Positions 1 to 7,233 of a stretch of DNA of 51,759 nt are shown here, in pieces (within the stretch, counting starts at the first letter, position 1; each line of letters begins with the position of its first letter). The position numbers and the translations under genes are program-made. The notes under the pieces were generated by a model that saw only the letters and a program-made list of their open reading frames with translations, was not told the DNA's origin and did not search any database. The stretch lies in assembly GCA_900542125.1 (NCBI GenBank), contig UQMO01000008.1, forward strand, positions 1 through 51,759, written 5' to 3'. The DNA is from an uncultured Collinsella sp. GTDB lineage: Bacteria > Actinomycetota > Coriobacteriia > Coriobacteriales > Coriobacteriaceae.

Positions 1-53
1 CCCGCGACCCCAACCTTGGCAAGGTTGTGCTCTACCAACTGAGCCATGTCCGC
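1..53 (-). tRNA. tRNA-Gly(GCC), 3' part cut by window edge
   Basis: The minus strand reads GCGGACATGGCTCAGTTGG at its 5' end, followed by the D arm and an anticodon loop CTTGCCAAG with anticodon GCC. The T arm and acceptor 3' side lie beyond base 1. The 53 visible bases are identical to the corresponding part of the complete tRNA at 2110-2182. Confidence 0.93.
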
Positions 54-65
54 TTACGAGGATTA

Positions 66-118
66 ATCTTACGTGATACCCGCATCCTATGCAAGAACTT
101 TTTTTGAAAAGTTTTGCG
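66..118 (-). promoter_or_regulatory. tRNA-Gly promoter with A/T-tract upstream element
   Basis: On the minus strand a -35 box TTGCAT (89-94) and a -10 box TAAGAT (66-71) are separated by 17 bp, ending 12 bp before the tRNA. Directly upstream of the -35 (95-118) is a T-tract/A-tract inverted repeat with 7-bp arms AACTTTT/AAAAGTT. The same arrangement precedes the tRNA genes at 2110 and 5521. Confidence 0.7.
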
Positions 119-194
119 ACGCCCTCGCGAACCTCGCAAAGACATCAGCCACCACGGAAAGCGCAGGCAAACGCAAACTCGCCGCAAGAGGCCC

Positions 195-1928
195 CTACAA
201 CTCAGCGAGCATGATCCAGGCAGAACTGTCCTGCGCGAGCCTGCCGTCTACAAGCGGTGATGAGGTGAGCAGGACCCTGCCCGCCGGCAGCTCCACGGGT
301 GCTGCACCGAAGTTCGTCACACACGCCCAGCCGTTGTCGCGGCGATAGGCGATGACGCCGCCCTCAGCGCCCTCGGCACCATCCGCAAGGCCGGTGCGCC
401 CGTCAAGATCGAGCCACGCGAGATCGTTGGCGCACCCGCGCAGCTTGCGCCGCAGCCAGAGGGCGTCACAATAGAGCGCAAGCATCGATGCCGGGTCCGC
501 TTCTTCCCTATCGGCAGCGTAATCGGAAAACCATGCAGGCTGCGGCAGATGGGGCACCGCATCGGCGTCCGCCGGTGAAAACCCAAACGATCCGCCCTGC
601 GCGGGATCGTCCGCCGCCACCCACGGCAGGGGCACACGGCAGCCGTCGCGCCCCTTCTCGCGCTTCGGTCCGTGCGTATTGGTCGCAGTAGGATCTTCGA
701 GTGCGGCCCACGGGATATCGGCCACCTCAAAAAGGCCGAGCTCCTCACCCTGATACACGTATGCCGAGCCCGGAAGCGCCAGCTCAAGCAAAAGGGCCGC
801 CCGCGCGCGGCGCTCACCGAGTTCACGGTCCTCGTCATAAGACGACCCGTCGCGTAAGAGCCAGTCGAGCGCAATCTGGTGGTAGCGCGTCGCCTTGATT
901 TGCGGCAGGGCATAGCGCGTCGCCACGCGCGGCACGTCGTGGTTGGAGAGTACCCAGGTCGAGGCAGAATTGGATTCGATAGCCGCCTTCAAGCCCTCCT
1001 CGATTGCAGCGTGCATGTCATCATAGGTCCAAGTGGCCTTGGCAAACTCAAAGTTGAATGTCTGGCCAAGCTCGCTGGGACGCGCGTAGAGATACTGGCG
1101 CTCGGGCAGCACCCATGCCTCGGCAACGGCGCTGCGCGGCGGATTATAGCGGTCGAACACGCGGCGCCACTCGCGATAGATCTCATGGACCTCGTTGCGG
1201 TCCCACAGCGGATGGGTGCCGTCGTCAACCATGTCATCGCCCTCGGCGAGATGCCACCGGTCGAGGTCATCGCGGTCGAGATCCTTGGCGAGACCGTGCG
1301 CCACATCAATGCGAAAGCCATCGACGCCTCGATCGCTCTAAAACGCCAGGACGTCGCAAAAGAACGCGTGAACCTCGGGGCATGACCAGTCAAAGTCCGG
1401 TTGCTCGGGCGTAAACATGTGCAGATACCACTGACCGTCCGCAACACGCGTCCAGGCGGGGCCGCCAAAGTTGGCATTCCAATTGGTGGGAGGCAGCTCG
1501 CCATGCTCGCCGCGGCCATCGCGGAAGATATAACGGGCGCGCTCGGGCGATCCGGGGCCGGCGGCAAGAGCGGCTTTGAACCAAGGGTGCTGGTTGGATG
1601 AATGGTTGGGCACGATGTCGACGATGACCTTGATGCCGTGCGCGTGAGCCGCAGCGATCATGTCATCGAAGTCATCAAGCGAGCCGAGACGTGGGTCGAC
1701 ATCGCAGTAGTCCGCCACATCATAGCCGCCATCGACAAGAGGCGATGGGTAAAACGGGCTCAGCCAGATGGCCTCGATACCCAGCCGCTCAAGATAGTCC
1801 ATCTGCTGGGTAATGCCCGCGATATCGCCCAGACCCGAACCAGTCGAATCCTTAAACGAGCGCGGGTAGATCTGATAGATCGCGGCATCGGACATCCACG
1901 GGCGCGACGAGGACTTTTCTGTAGCCAT
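195..1928 (-). pseudogene. GH13 alpha-glucosidase interrupted by an in-frame amber codon
   Basis: This gene would encode a 577-residue alpha-glucosidase or oligo-1,6-glucosidase hydrolysing short alpha-glucosides in the cytoplasm. It starts at ATG 1928 behind AGGGAG. The N-terminal part has the usual GH13 start (DAAIYQIYPRSF, GDIAGI, then DIVPNHSS). At codon 197 (1338-1340) the frame contains TAG where the family has tryptophan, as in FW-DRGVDGFR. The frame then continues without a shift to 195 and includes all three catalytic acids: Asp in GFRIDVAHG, Glu in VAEAWV and Asp in LSNHDVPR. Every catalytic residue lies after the stop, so the 196-residue product should be inactive unless the codon is read through. 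TGG to TAG is a single base change. The rest looks intact, so the lesion is recent or a sequence error. Confidence 0.85.
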
Positions 1929-2067
1929 GGGATGAGTCTCCCTTGCAACGAGGTTTTGCGAGATGCCCACGATGATACGCCCAAAGCGGACATTCGCGGC
2001 AAACAACGCCACAGACACGCCCCAAAACGCTCGCTCCCTCTCGGGTTCGAGCCCAAGCGATGGGTAC

Positions 2068-2098
2068 GAAAAAGCCCGGCTACCGTAGTAGTCGGGCT
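2068..2098 (-). terminator. Intrinsic terminator of tRNA-Gly
   Basis: Eleven-bp stem AGCCCGGCTAC/GTAGTCGGGCT with a CGTA loop and one G-T pair, followed on the minus strand by a run of T. It begins about 12 bp after the tRNA 3' end. Confidence 0.85.
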
Positions 2099-2109
2099 GC
2101 TGCGTTTGG

Positions 2110-2182
2110 AGCGGACAACGGGGCTCGAACCCGCGACCCCAACCTTGGCAAGGTTGTGCTCTACCAACTGAGCCATGTCCGC
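2110..2182 (-). tRNA. tRNA-Gly(GCC)
   Basis: Complete 73-nt cloverleaf on the minus strand: acceptor GCGGACA pairs with TGTCCGC, discriminator T, anticodon GCC in loop CTTGCCAAG, T loop GGTTCGAGCC. CCA is not encoded. It is the second copy of the gene at the left window edge. Confidence 0.96.
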
Positions 2183-2194
2183 TTGCGGGTTATT

Positions 2195-2244
2195 AATTTA
2201 CGCGAGTTGTCCAAAAGACGCAAGTACTTTTTTCAAAAAACTTG
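2195..2244 (-). promoter_or_regulatory. tRNA-Gly promoter with A/T-tract upstream element
   Basis: On the minus strand a -35 box TTGCGT (2218-2223) and a -10 box TAAATT (2195-2200) are separated by 17 bp. Immediately upstream of the -35 (2224-2244) lies TTTTTT-x-AAAAAA flanked by CAAGT and ACTTG, the same element as at 95-118 and 5695-5719. Confidence 0.7.
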
Positions 2245-2287
2245 TCTGCCGCATGTTCTTAGTAGCTAAACGCGCTAAAGCGATTGG

Positions 2288-3034
2288 CTAGGCACACGAT
2301 TCCAGCGCTCCGCTAAACAGCTTCACCATCTGTACGCGCGTGCCGGCGCCGTCCGTACGACGAGCAACCTCCACGTTATCGACGAGCATACGCATAAGCT
2401 TGATGCCACGGCCGCGCTCCTCGGATGCGACCGGCTCGCTCGTTTCATCGATAGAATAGCCGGCACCTCGATCAAGCACCTCAACCACAACGCGATCGCC
2501 ATAGGCCTGAACCGTCAGGACGCACCCGATACCGCCCGCATGGTCATAGGCATTACCCAGCGCCTCCCCCGATGCCAATGCGACATCGTAGCGCTCGTCA
2601 CGGCGCAACGGAAGCGATTCAAGGAGTTCGGCGATGCGATGTCGGTAGTATGGAAGATTCTCGATACCCTGACGGACCTCGACACTCTTACTCCAGCGAG
2701 GCAGCTCCCCCACCGGAATAGCGGGAATAGACTCCCGTGCCGGCCCCGCGACATGAAGGATATCGACAAGACGAGCAATCTCCAAAAAGCGAACAACTTC
2801 ACCTGATGCATTGACGAGCGAAAGCAGGCCTTCTCGCCTCATGAGCTCACGAGCGCGCGTAAGCAGGAATGCCAAGCCCGTCGAATCGATAAAGCTAACA
2901 GCCTGACAGTTGATGACGACACGACGCACGCCGCGGCCAATCAAGGCATCCAACCGCCGACGCAGCGCAGGCACCGTGGCGATGTCGATATCGCCTGGTG
3001 GCGTCAAAACCGCTATGTCATTCCACTCATTCAT
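2288..3034 (-). CDS. STAS domain fused to anti-sigma-type HATPase
   Basis: A 248-residue cytosolic protein combining the two halves of a partner-switching module. Residues 1-105 are a STAS (anti-sigma antagonist) domain with the phosphorylation-site motif FIDSTGLAFL, Ser51 being the likely phosphoacceptor. Residues 120-240 are a GHKL ATPase of the RsbW/SpoIIAB type, with N box EALGNAYDHA (Glu157, Asn161), G1 box DRGAGYS (Asp189) and a GRGIKLM G2 box. In the families known best these are separate, antagonistic proteins, so the fusion may regulate itself in cis or act on a partner elsewhere. It lies 78 bp downstream of a PP2C phosphatase able to reset the STAS serine. No sigma factor is in the window. 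An ATG at 3034 was chosen; a TTG at 3052 is possible and the ribosome site is weak for both. Confidence 0.85.
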   Translation of the reverse strand: MNEWNDIAVLTPPGDIDIATVPALRRRLDALIGRGVRRVVINCQAVSFIDSTGLAFLLTRARELMRREGLLSLVNASGEVVRFLEIARLVDILHVAGPARESIPAIPVGELPRWSKSVEVRQGIENLPYYRHRIAELLESLPLRRDERYDVALASGEALGNAYDHAGGIGCVLTVQAYGDRVVVEVLDRGAGYSIDETSEPVASEERGRGIKLMRMLVDNVEVARRTDGAGTRVQMVKLFSGALESCA

Positions 3035-3112
3035 ACGACCATGGTTCCCCAAAAAAGCCCACTCGATGCATTCGTTTCCCCAACCGTACGGATTCAGCCC
3101 GCCCAGCGTCGT

Positions 3113-5458
3113 CTATGAACGACCCCGTAAAAACTCAAGGGACACCAATGCAATGTCATCGTCCAGCGCCGATTCGGTAAATCTGTCAAGCTCGCCCAAG
3201 ACCTTGCCGCAGATTCCCGATACGCCCTCACCCGAGACAGAGAGCAGAAGGTCACAAAGGCGCTGCTCGCCAAAGAAAGCACCCGAGCGGTCACGTGCTT
3301 CGATTGTTCCGTCGGTGTACATAAATAGCATGTCACCAGGAGCGAACGTAAACACGCCTGTCTCGTACACCATGCTCTCAAAGGCACCGATTACCCCCGA
3401 TTGGCATCCAAGCAGCTCGACCTCTCCCCCACGAGCCTCGTCGCCACCCAGCGGCATCGACTCTGGCCTGATGACCATGGTCGGAGGATGGCCCGCCGAA
3501 CAATACGTTGCGCGTCCGGCTTTAAGGTCAATCTTGGCGATAAAGGCCGTCACAAACGTCTCGACCCTCGAAAAGCCCATGAGCATGCTGTTAAGGGAGC
3601 GTGCCATGCGGGCCGGTCCAGCGCCCTCCCAGGCATATGCCGTCAGGGCCGTCTTGACGAGCGCGGACATCGATGCAGCCTCAATGCCTTTGCCAGACAC
3701 ATCGCCCAGAATCATGACGGCGCAATCGTCGGGAAGACGGATGAGCGTATAGAAATCGCCGCCGACCAACGCCGAGTTCGTGGCCGACAGGTACACCGAA
3801 TCGGTTGCGATACCCGGAACATCCCCCAGTGAATTTCTCATGCCAATCTGGAGGGTCTGAGCGATATGGCGCTCCTCACGCTTTTGAGATTCGCCTTCAT
3901 AGATCAGTTCAAAGTCATGAGCCAAGTGCACCAAGTAGTCATATTCAAGGTCATCAATCGGCTCTTGGCTACCATCACGAAGCAGCAGCGCGCGCGTCGT
4001 CGGGCCCTTCGCAACAGAAGCAGGAACAATCGCGTCGTTACTGTGCTTGCCATCACCCTCAGAGCGTGGGTGCCCCGCCTCGATGCCAGAGTCGACGTAG
4101 AGACCCTGGCAAGGCAGACCATGCGCCCTAAGCCAGCCTCCCATAGGCATCGATTCGTCAACGCGAGTTATACGGACGTGTTTAAGATCCTCGGCACTCG
4201 TGCCGCCCAAAACAGAGGCCTCAAAGCCATCAGGGCCAGCTCCCAGACGTGCCGCCGGCGCCGTCGTAGAAAAGAAAAGCTTCTCGGGATCGTCCGGCAA
4301 AGCAACGCGACTGCCGCCTTCAAAATCTATGACGTAGGCGTCCAGACTGGCGTCATACTCAACAGGGCAAAAATGGCAGTTGAGCATATTGCAGATCTCG
4401 GACGATACCACCTGGGTAGCCGCGGCGGAATCGTCTAGAAAGGTAAACAGCCCATCGCGCAAGACATTGAGCGAGCGGCCAAGCTCGGCCGTGCGACGAG
4501 AGCGAAGGCTCGATGCCATGCCGACCAGCTGGATAGACAGGTAATCGCAAATGACCTCGAGTACATTAACGTCATAGGCGAGCGGTGCCTGGGGGCGTTT
4601 CCAACCAACTTCCAGCACGCCAAGGATCTGCGTACCGTAAAAAACGGGAAGACAGATCTCACTGCGGTACGGAGGCATATCCTGCATGCGCAACAGATGC
4701 TTAGAACGATTGTCCAAATCCATAAACATGCCCGAGGCGACACGATCGCCCTCAAGATCCTGCTGAATCGACAAGCGGCAAGCGCGCGACTCGCGAAGCA
4801 CATACGTCGGAATGCCCGCACCATACGGCAAAAACTCGGGCAGATAGCTATCCTCAAGCTCCTTAGAAACACCGCGGAGCTTAAAGCCGCCGCTCTCCGA
4901 AAAATAAATCGCAGCTCCAGAAGCATCGAGCGTTCCGACAAGCTGGTTTAAAACGGTATCAAGCAGGCTGGGTAACTCATCGGATCCCACAGTGCTCATA
5001 ATGACCGAGAGCGTGCCAGAGAGACGCTTGTTCGCCACTCTAAGCTCCGATAACGCACGCTTGAGTTGACGGTCGTGAGAATACTGTTCCTCGATACTGT
5101 GAAGTGCCACCAGGACACGTGGCGCGCGGCGCCCAAAGATGCGCGGAGGCGTTACGGAGCCCGCACGAACCAAGACGGGAATAAAAGAGCCGTCGCTCAA
5201 CTTGAGCATAAGTTCGCTCTCGGAGCCATCAGTTTCAAATGGCATACGATGTTCCGTCGCACGTTCAAAAGCGGACGAGTACAGGACGTCTTTAACATCT
5301 CCACCGATGACATCGGCGCGTTCCTCGCACATCAACCCAAGTAAGCGATTATTCACATGCAGAATGGTTCCGTCGAGCTCGCAGATGATGACAGCATCGC
5401 TCGTGATCTCGACTAGTTGGGCAACGTCTGCCCACTCGTTGCGCTCAAGCGTTTCCAT
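3113..5458 (-). CDS. PAS-GAF-PP2C (SpoIIE/RsbU type) serine phosphatase
   Basis: A 781-residue soluble sensor phosphatase. Residues about 10-115 form a PAS domain (SDAVIICELDGTILHVNNRLLGL). A GAF-like domain covers about 145-310 and includes the DTVLNQLVGTLDASGAAIYFSE stretch in shortened form. A poorly recognised middle region runs to about 520. Residues 527-775 are the PP2C_SpoIIE domain, with VGGDFY, GDVSGKGIEAA, CSAGHPP, MYTDG and the final DDDIALV, which supply the metal-binding aspartates. No membrane segment is visible, so the signal is probably cytosolic. The likely substrate is a phosphorylated STAS protein, most simply the product of the next gene. ATG 5458 was preferred over GTG 5470 because GTGAGG sits 6 bp before it. 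Confidence 0.9.
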   Translation of the reverse strand: METLERNEWADVAQLVEITSDAVIICELDGTILHVNNRLLGLMCEERADVIGGDVKDVLYSSAFERATEHRMPFETDGSESELMLKLSDGSFIPVLVRAGSVTPPRIFGRRAPRVLVALHSIEEQYSHDRQLKRALSELRVANKRLSGTLSVIMSTVGSDELPSLLDTVLNQLVGTLDASGAAIYFSESGGFKLRGVSKELEDSYLPEFLPYGAGIPTYVLRESRACRLSIQQDLEGDRVASGMFMDLDNRSKHLLRMQDMPPYRSEICLPVFYGTQILGVLEVGWKRPQAPLAYDVNVLEVICDYLSIQLVGMASSLRSRRTAELGRSLNVLRDGLFTFLDDSAAATQVVSSEICNMLNCHFCPVEYDASLDAYVIDFEGGSRVALPDDPEKLFFSTTAPAARLGAGPDGFEASVLGGTSAEDLKHVRITRVDESMPMGGWLRAHGLPCQGLYVDSGIEAGHPRSEGDGKHSNDAIVPASVAKGPTTRALLLRDGSQEPIDDLEYDYLVHLAHDFELIYEGESQKREERHIAQTLQIGMRNSLGDVPGIATDSVYLSATNSALVGGDFYTLIRLPDDCAVMILGDVSGKGIEAASMSALVKTALTAYAWEGAGPARMARSLNSMLMGFSRVETFVTAFIAKIDLKAGRATYCSAGHPPTMVIRPESMPLGGDEARGGEVELLGCQSGVIGAFESMVYETGVFTFAPGDMLFMYTDGTIEARDRSGAFFGEQRLCDLLLSVSGEGVSGICGKVLGELDRFTESALDDDIALVSLEFLRGRS

Positions 5459-5484
5459 CGTGGACCTCACCGTCTATCGGTAAC

Positions 5485-5508
5485 AAAAAAGCCTCCGAAG
5501 AGGCTTCT
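5485..5508 (-). terminator. Intrinsic terminator of tRNA-Leu
   Basis: On the minus strand the stem GAAGCCTC-TTCG-GAGGCTTT ends in a T run. It lies 13 bp after the tRNA and just before the phosphatase start, so that gene depends on read-through or its own promoter. Confidence 0.85.
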
Positions 5509-5520
5509 CAAATGCGATGG

Positions 5521-5607
5521 TGTCGGAGGCGGGACTTGAACCCGCATGACCAAAATGCGGTCACTAGCACCTCAAGCTAGCGCGTCTGCCAATTCCGCCA
5601 CTCCGAC
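5521..5607 (-). tRNA. tRNA-Leu(GAG)
   Basis: An 87-nt class II tRNA on the minus strand. Acceptor GTCGGAG pairs with CTCCGAC and the discriminator is A. The D arm TGGCGGAATTGGCAGACGC is typical of Leu, the anticodon loop TTGAGGT holds anticodon GAG, and there is a long variable arm (TGACCGCATTTTGGTCA) and the T loop GGTTCAAGTCC. CCA is not encoded. Confidence 0.96.
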
Positions 5608-5664
5608 ATGCTATGTTGTTGACTCGCGGTTCGTTTTGTTGGACCCGCGCGTTCAACGAGGAAG

Positions 5665-5719
5665 ATAATAACCTATGATTCGAGAACTGTGCAAGCACTT
5701 TTTTGAAAAAAGTTTTCGA
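5665..5719 (-). promoter_or_regulatory. tRNA-Leu promoter with palindromic A/T-tract element
   Basis: On the minus strand a -35 box TTGCAC (5689-5694) and a -10 box TATTAT (5665-5670) are separated by 18 bp. Directly upstream is the perfect inverted repeat ACTTTTTT-G-AAAAAAGT (within 5695-5719), the clearest of three copies found before tRNA genes in this window. Confidence 0.7.
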
Positions 5720-5753
5720 ATTTGTAAATGCGCAGGTAGATCTATATGTCCGG

Positions 5754-5874
5754 GCCGGAACGGAGGCAACTTCCCAACGCGTCCTCGGGCATGCGGTACA
5801 TTTTGATTCGCGCTTCGCGCTACAAAATGTACCGCCCCCTGCGGAATGCGTTGGGAAGTTGCCCCCGTTCCGGC
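5754..5874 (-). repeat. Structured palindromic element A (121 bp)
   Basis: A long interrupted palindrome. The outer arms are 5754-5780 and 5848-5874 (26 of 27 bases pair apart from a small bulge). The inner arms are 5793-5805 and 5823-5835 (GCGGTACATTTTG and its complement). The 17-nt tip carries a smaller GCGC-TTC-GCGC hairpin. Read on the minus strand, the two internal loops are ATTCCGCAGGGG (5') and ATGCCCGAGGAC (3'). Nearly the same loops occur in element B on unrelated stems. No protein is plausible here. It lies between the tRNA-Leu promoter and the end of oppF. It could be a structured RNA or a mobile palindromic DNA repeat. Confidence 0.75.
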
Positions 5875-5936
5875 GCTACAGCCACATACTCCAAGTACGA
5901 TTCTCAAACATATTCTGGGGCTGATATAAATTTGGT

Positions 5937-5991
5937 GGCTCGGCTTTGCCGAGCCCTTATATAAGGAGGCCGGAGCTAAAGCTCCGGCCTC
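5937..5991. repeat. Tandem perfect hairpins
   Basis: Three perfect palindromes lie back to back: GGCTCGGC-TTT-GCCGAGCC (5937-5955), CTTATATAAG (5956-5965) and GAGGCCGGAGC-TAAA-GCTCCGGCCTC (5966-5991). They may end oppF transcription on the minus strand, but no strong T run follows there. On the plus strand ATCTTT follows. The remaining bases of the 5608-6204 gap show nothing else. Confidence 0.6.
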
Positions 5992-6056
5992 ACTATCTTT
6001 CCCGTTAGATTAAGTGAGCGATCAAGGAATCACACTCCCCCTGCAGTGGTAACGCA

Positions 6057-6188
6057 GGGCCCGTGCTGGACTTAGTTTTCAGAACATTCCGCAGACCAGG
6101 AAACCCCCTTATCCGCAGCTCCGAAGGAGCAGGATAAGGGGGTTTCCATGGTCGAGGACGTTCTGAAAACTAAGTCCAGCACGGGCCC
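6057..6188 (+). repeat. Structured palindromic element B (132 bp)
   Basis: The outer arms, 6057-6085 and 6160-6188, are perfect 29-bp complements. The inner arms, 6099-6114 and 6132-6147, are perfect 16-bp complements. The 17-nt tip folds as GCTCC-GAA-GGAGC. The internal loops are ATTCCGCAGACCA (6086-6098) and ATGGTCGAGGAC (6148-6159). GACC and GGTC within the loops can pair, leaving ATTCCGCA opposite GAGGAC. Element A has the same loops on its minus strand with different stem sequences. Element B ends 16 bp from the oppF stop and is oriented against that gene. Confidence 0.78.
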
Positions 6189-6204
6189 AAACGATAACAA
6201 CCGA

Positions 6205-7233
6205 CTACAGGTCGATGTGCGATTCCTTGATCGGGAACGGCTCGGCGAAGTGGCAGGCGCAGCAGTGGCCCGGGGCAACTTCCTTAAACTCGGGAAGCTT
6301 CTCGGAGCAGATGCCCTGCGCGATCGGGCAGCGCGTGTGGAAACGGCAGCCGGTCGGCGGATCCAGCGGTGACGGCGGATCGCCGGCGAGGATGATGCGC
6401 TTGCGGGTCTTCTGGATATCAGGATCGGGCACCGGCACGGCAGACAGCAGCGACTGCGTGTACGGATGGTGAGGCTCGCTGTAGAGCGTCTTCCAGTCCG
6501 AAACCTCGACCATCTTACCCAGATACATAACGGCAACGCGATCGGAGATGTGCTGCACGACAGACAGGTCGTGAGCGATAAACAGATACGCGGTACCGAA
6601 CTTGTCCTGCAGTTCCTTAAGCAGGTTCAAAACCTGAGCCTGAATGGACACATCCAGAGCGGAAACCGGCTCGTCGCAGATAATCAGCTTTGGCTTCAGC
6701 GCAAATGCGCGGGCAATGCCGACACGCTGACGCTGACCGCCGGAGAACTCGTGCGGATAGCGGTTGATGTGCTCGGGGTTCAGACCGACGACGTCCAGCA
6801 GCTCGCGGACACGCTCAATACGCTCCTCCTTGGTGCCCACGCCGTGAATGGTCATGGGCTCGGAGACGATCTCGCCAATGGTCATACGAGGGTTCAGCGA
6901 AGCATAAGGATCCTGGAAAATAAACTGCATCTCGCGACGCATGTCCTTGATCTCATGCTTGCTCATCTCGGCAACATCTTTACCCTGGAAGAACACCTTA
7001 CCGGCGGTCGGCTTGGTCAGGCGCATGATGGTGCGGCCCGTGGTGGACTTACCGCAACCAGACTCGCCGACCAGACCAAAGGTCTCGCCCGGATAAATCT
7101 CGAACGAAATGTCATTTACAGCAGAGACGACACGCTTGGAAAAACGCTTGGCGAACATGCCGGACTCAGCGGGGAACTCCTTAGAGAGGTGTTCGACCTT
7201 CAGCAACGGAGTACGCTCGTTGGTATCTGCCAT
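6205..7233 (-). CDS. oppF: Oligopeptide ABC transporter ATP-binding protein OppF
   Basis: A 342-residue ATPase, the second nucleotide-binding subunit of a peptide importer at the inner face of the membrane. It has Walker A GESGCGKST, Q-loop IFQDPYASLNP, signature FSGGQRQRVGIARA and Walker B LIICDEPVSALD. Its C-terminal oligopeptide domain has the cysteine-rich motif GCRFHTRCPIAQGICSE...CCACHF, typical of the OppD/F branch. Its ATG is next to the end of oppD (overlap of one base), so the two are translationally coupled. It is the last gene of the opp operon. Downstream lies the palindrome-rich region. Confidence 0.93.
   Translation of the reverse strand: MADTNERTPLLKVEHLSKEFPAESGMFAKRFSKRVVSAVNDISFEIYPGETFGLVGESGCGKSTTGRTIMRLTKPTAGKVFFQGKDVAEMSKHEIKDMRREMQFIFQDPYASLNPRMTIGEIVSEPMTIHGVGTKEERIERVRELLDVVGLNPEHINRYPHEFSGGQRQRVGIARAFALKPKLIICDEPVSALDVSIQAQVLNLLKELQDKFGTAYLFIAHDLSVVQHISDRVAVMYLGKMVEVSDWKTLYSEPHHPYTQSLLSAVPVPDPDIQKTRKRIILAGDPPSPLDPPTGCRFHTRCPIAQGICSEKLPEFKEVAPGHCCACHFAEPFPIKESHIDL

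Noticed and set aside
1338..1340. Reading TAG as pyrrolysine or another programmed recoding
   Set aside because: The family has tryptophan here, no recoding structure is evident, and no pyrrolysine genes are in the window. A point mutation is simpler.
1..2182. A prophage or integrative element between the tRNA-Gly copies
   Set aside because: The interval contains only the glucosidase gene. There is no integrase or phage gene, and the second tRNA has its own promoter and terminator.
5653..5907. A possible 84-codon protein (minus) and its plus-strand partners over element A
   Set aside because: The frames are produced by the palindrome itself, encode similar peptides from both arms, and have no ribosome site.
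5754..6188. Integron attC sites, insertion-sequence ends or a retron RNA
   Set aside because: There is no integrase, transposase or reverse transcriptase nearby and no typical attC core. The elements lack flanking target duplications visible by eye. A mobile origin is not excluded, only unsupported.
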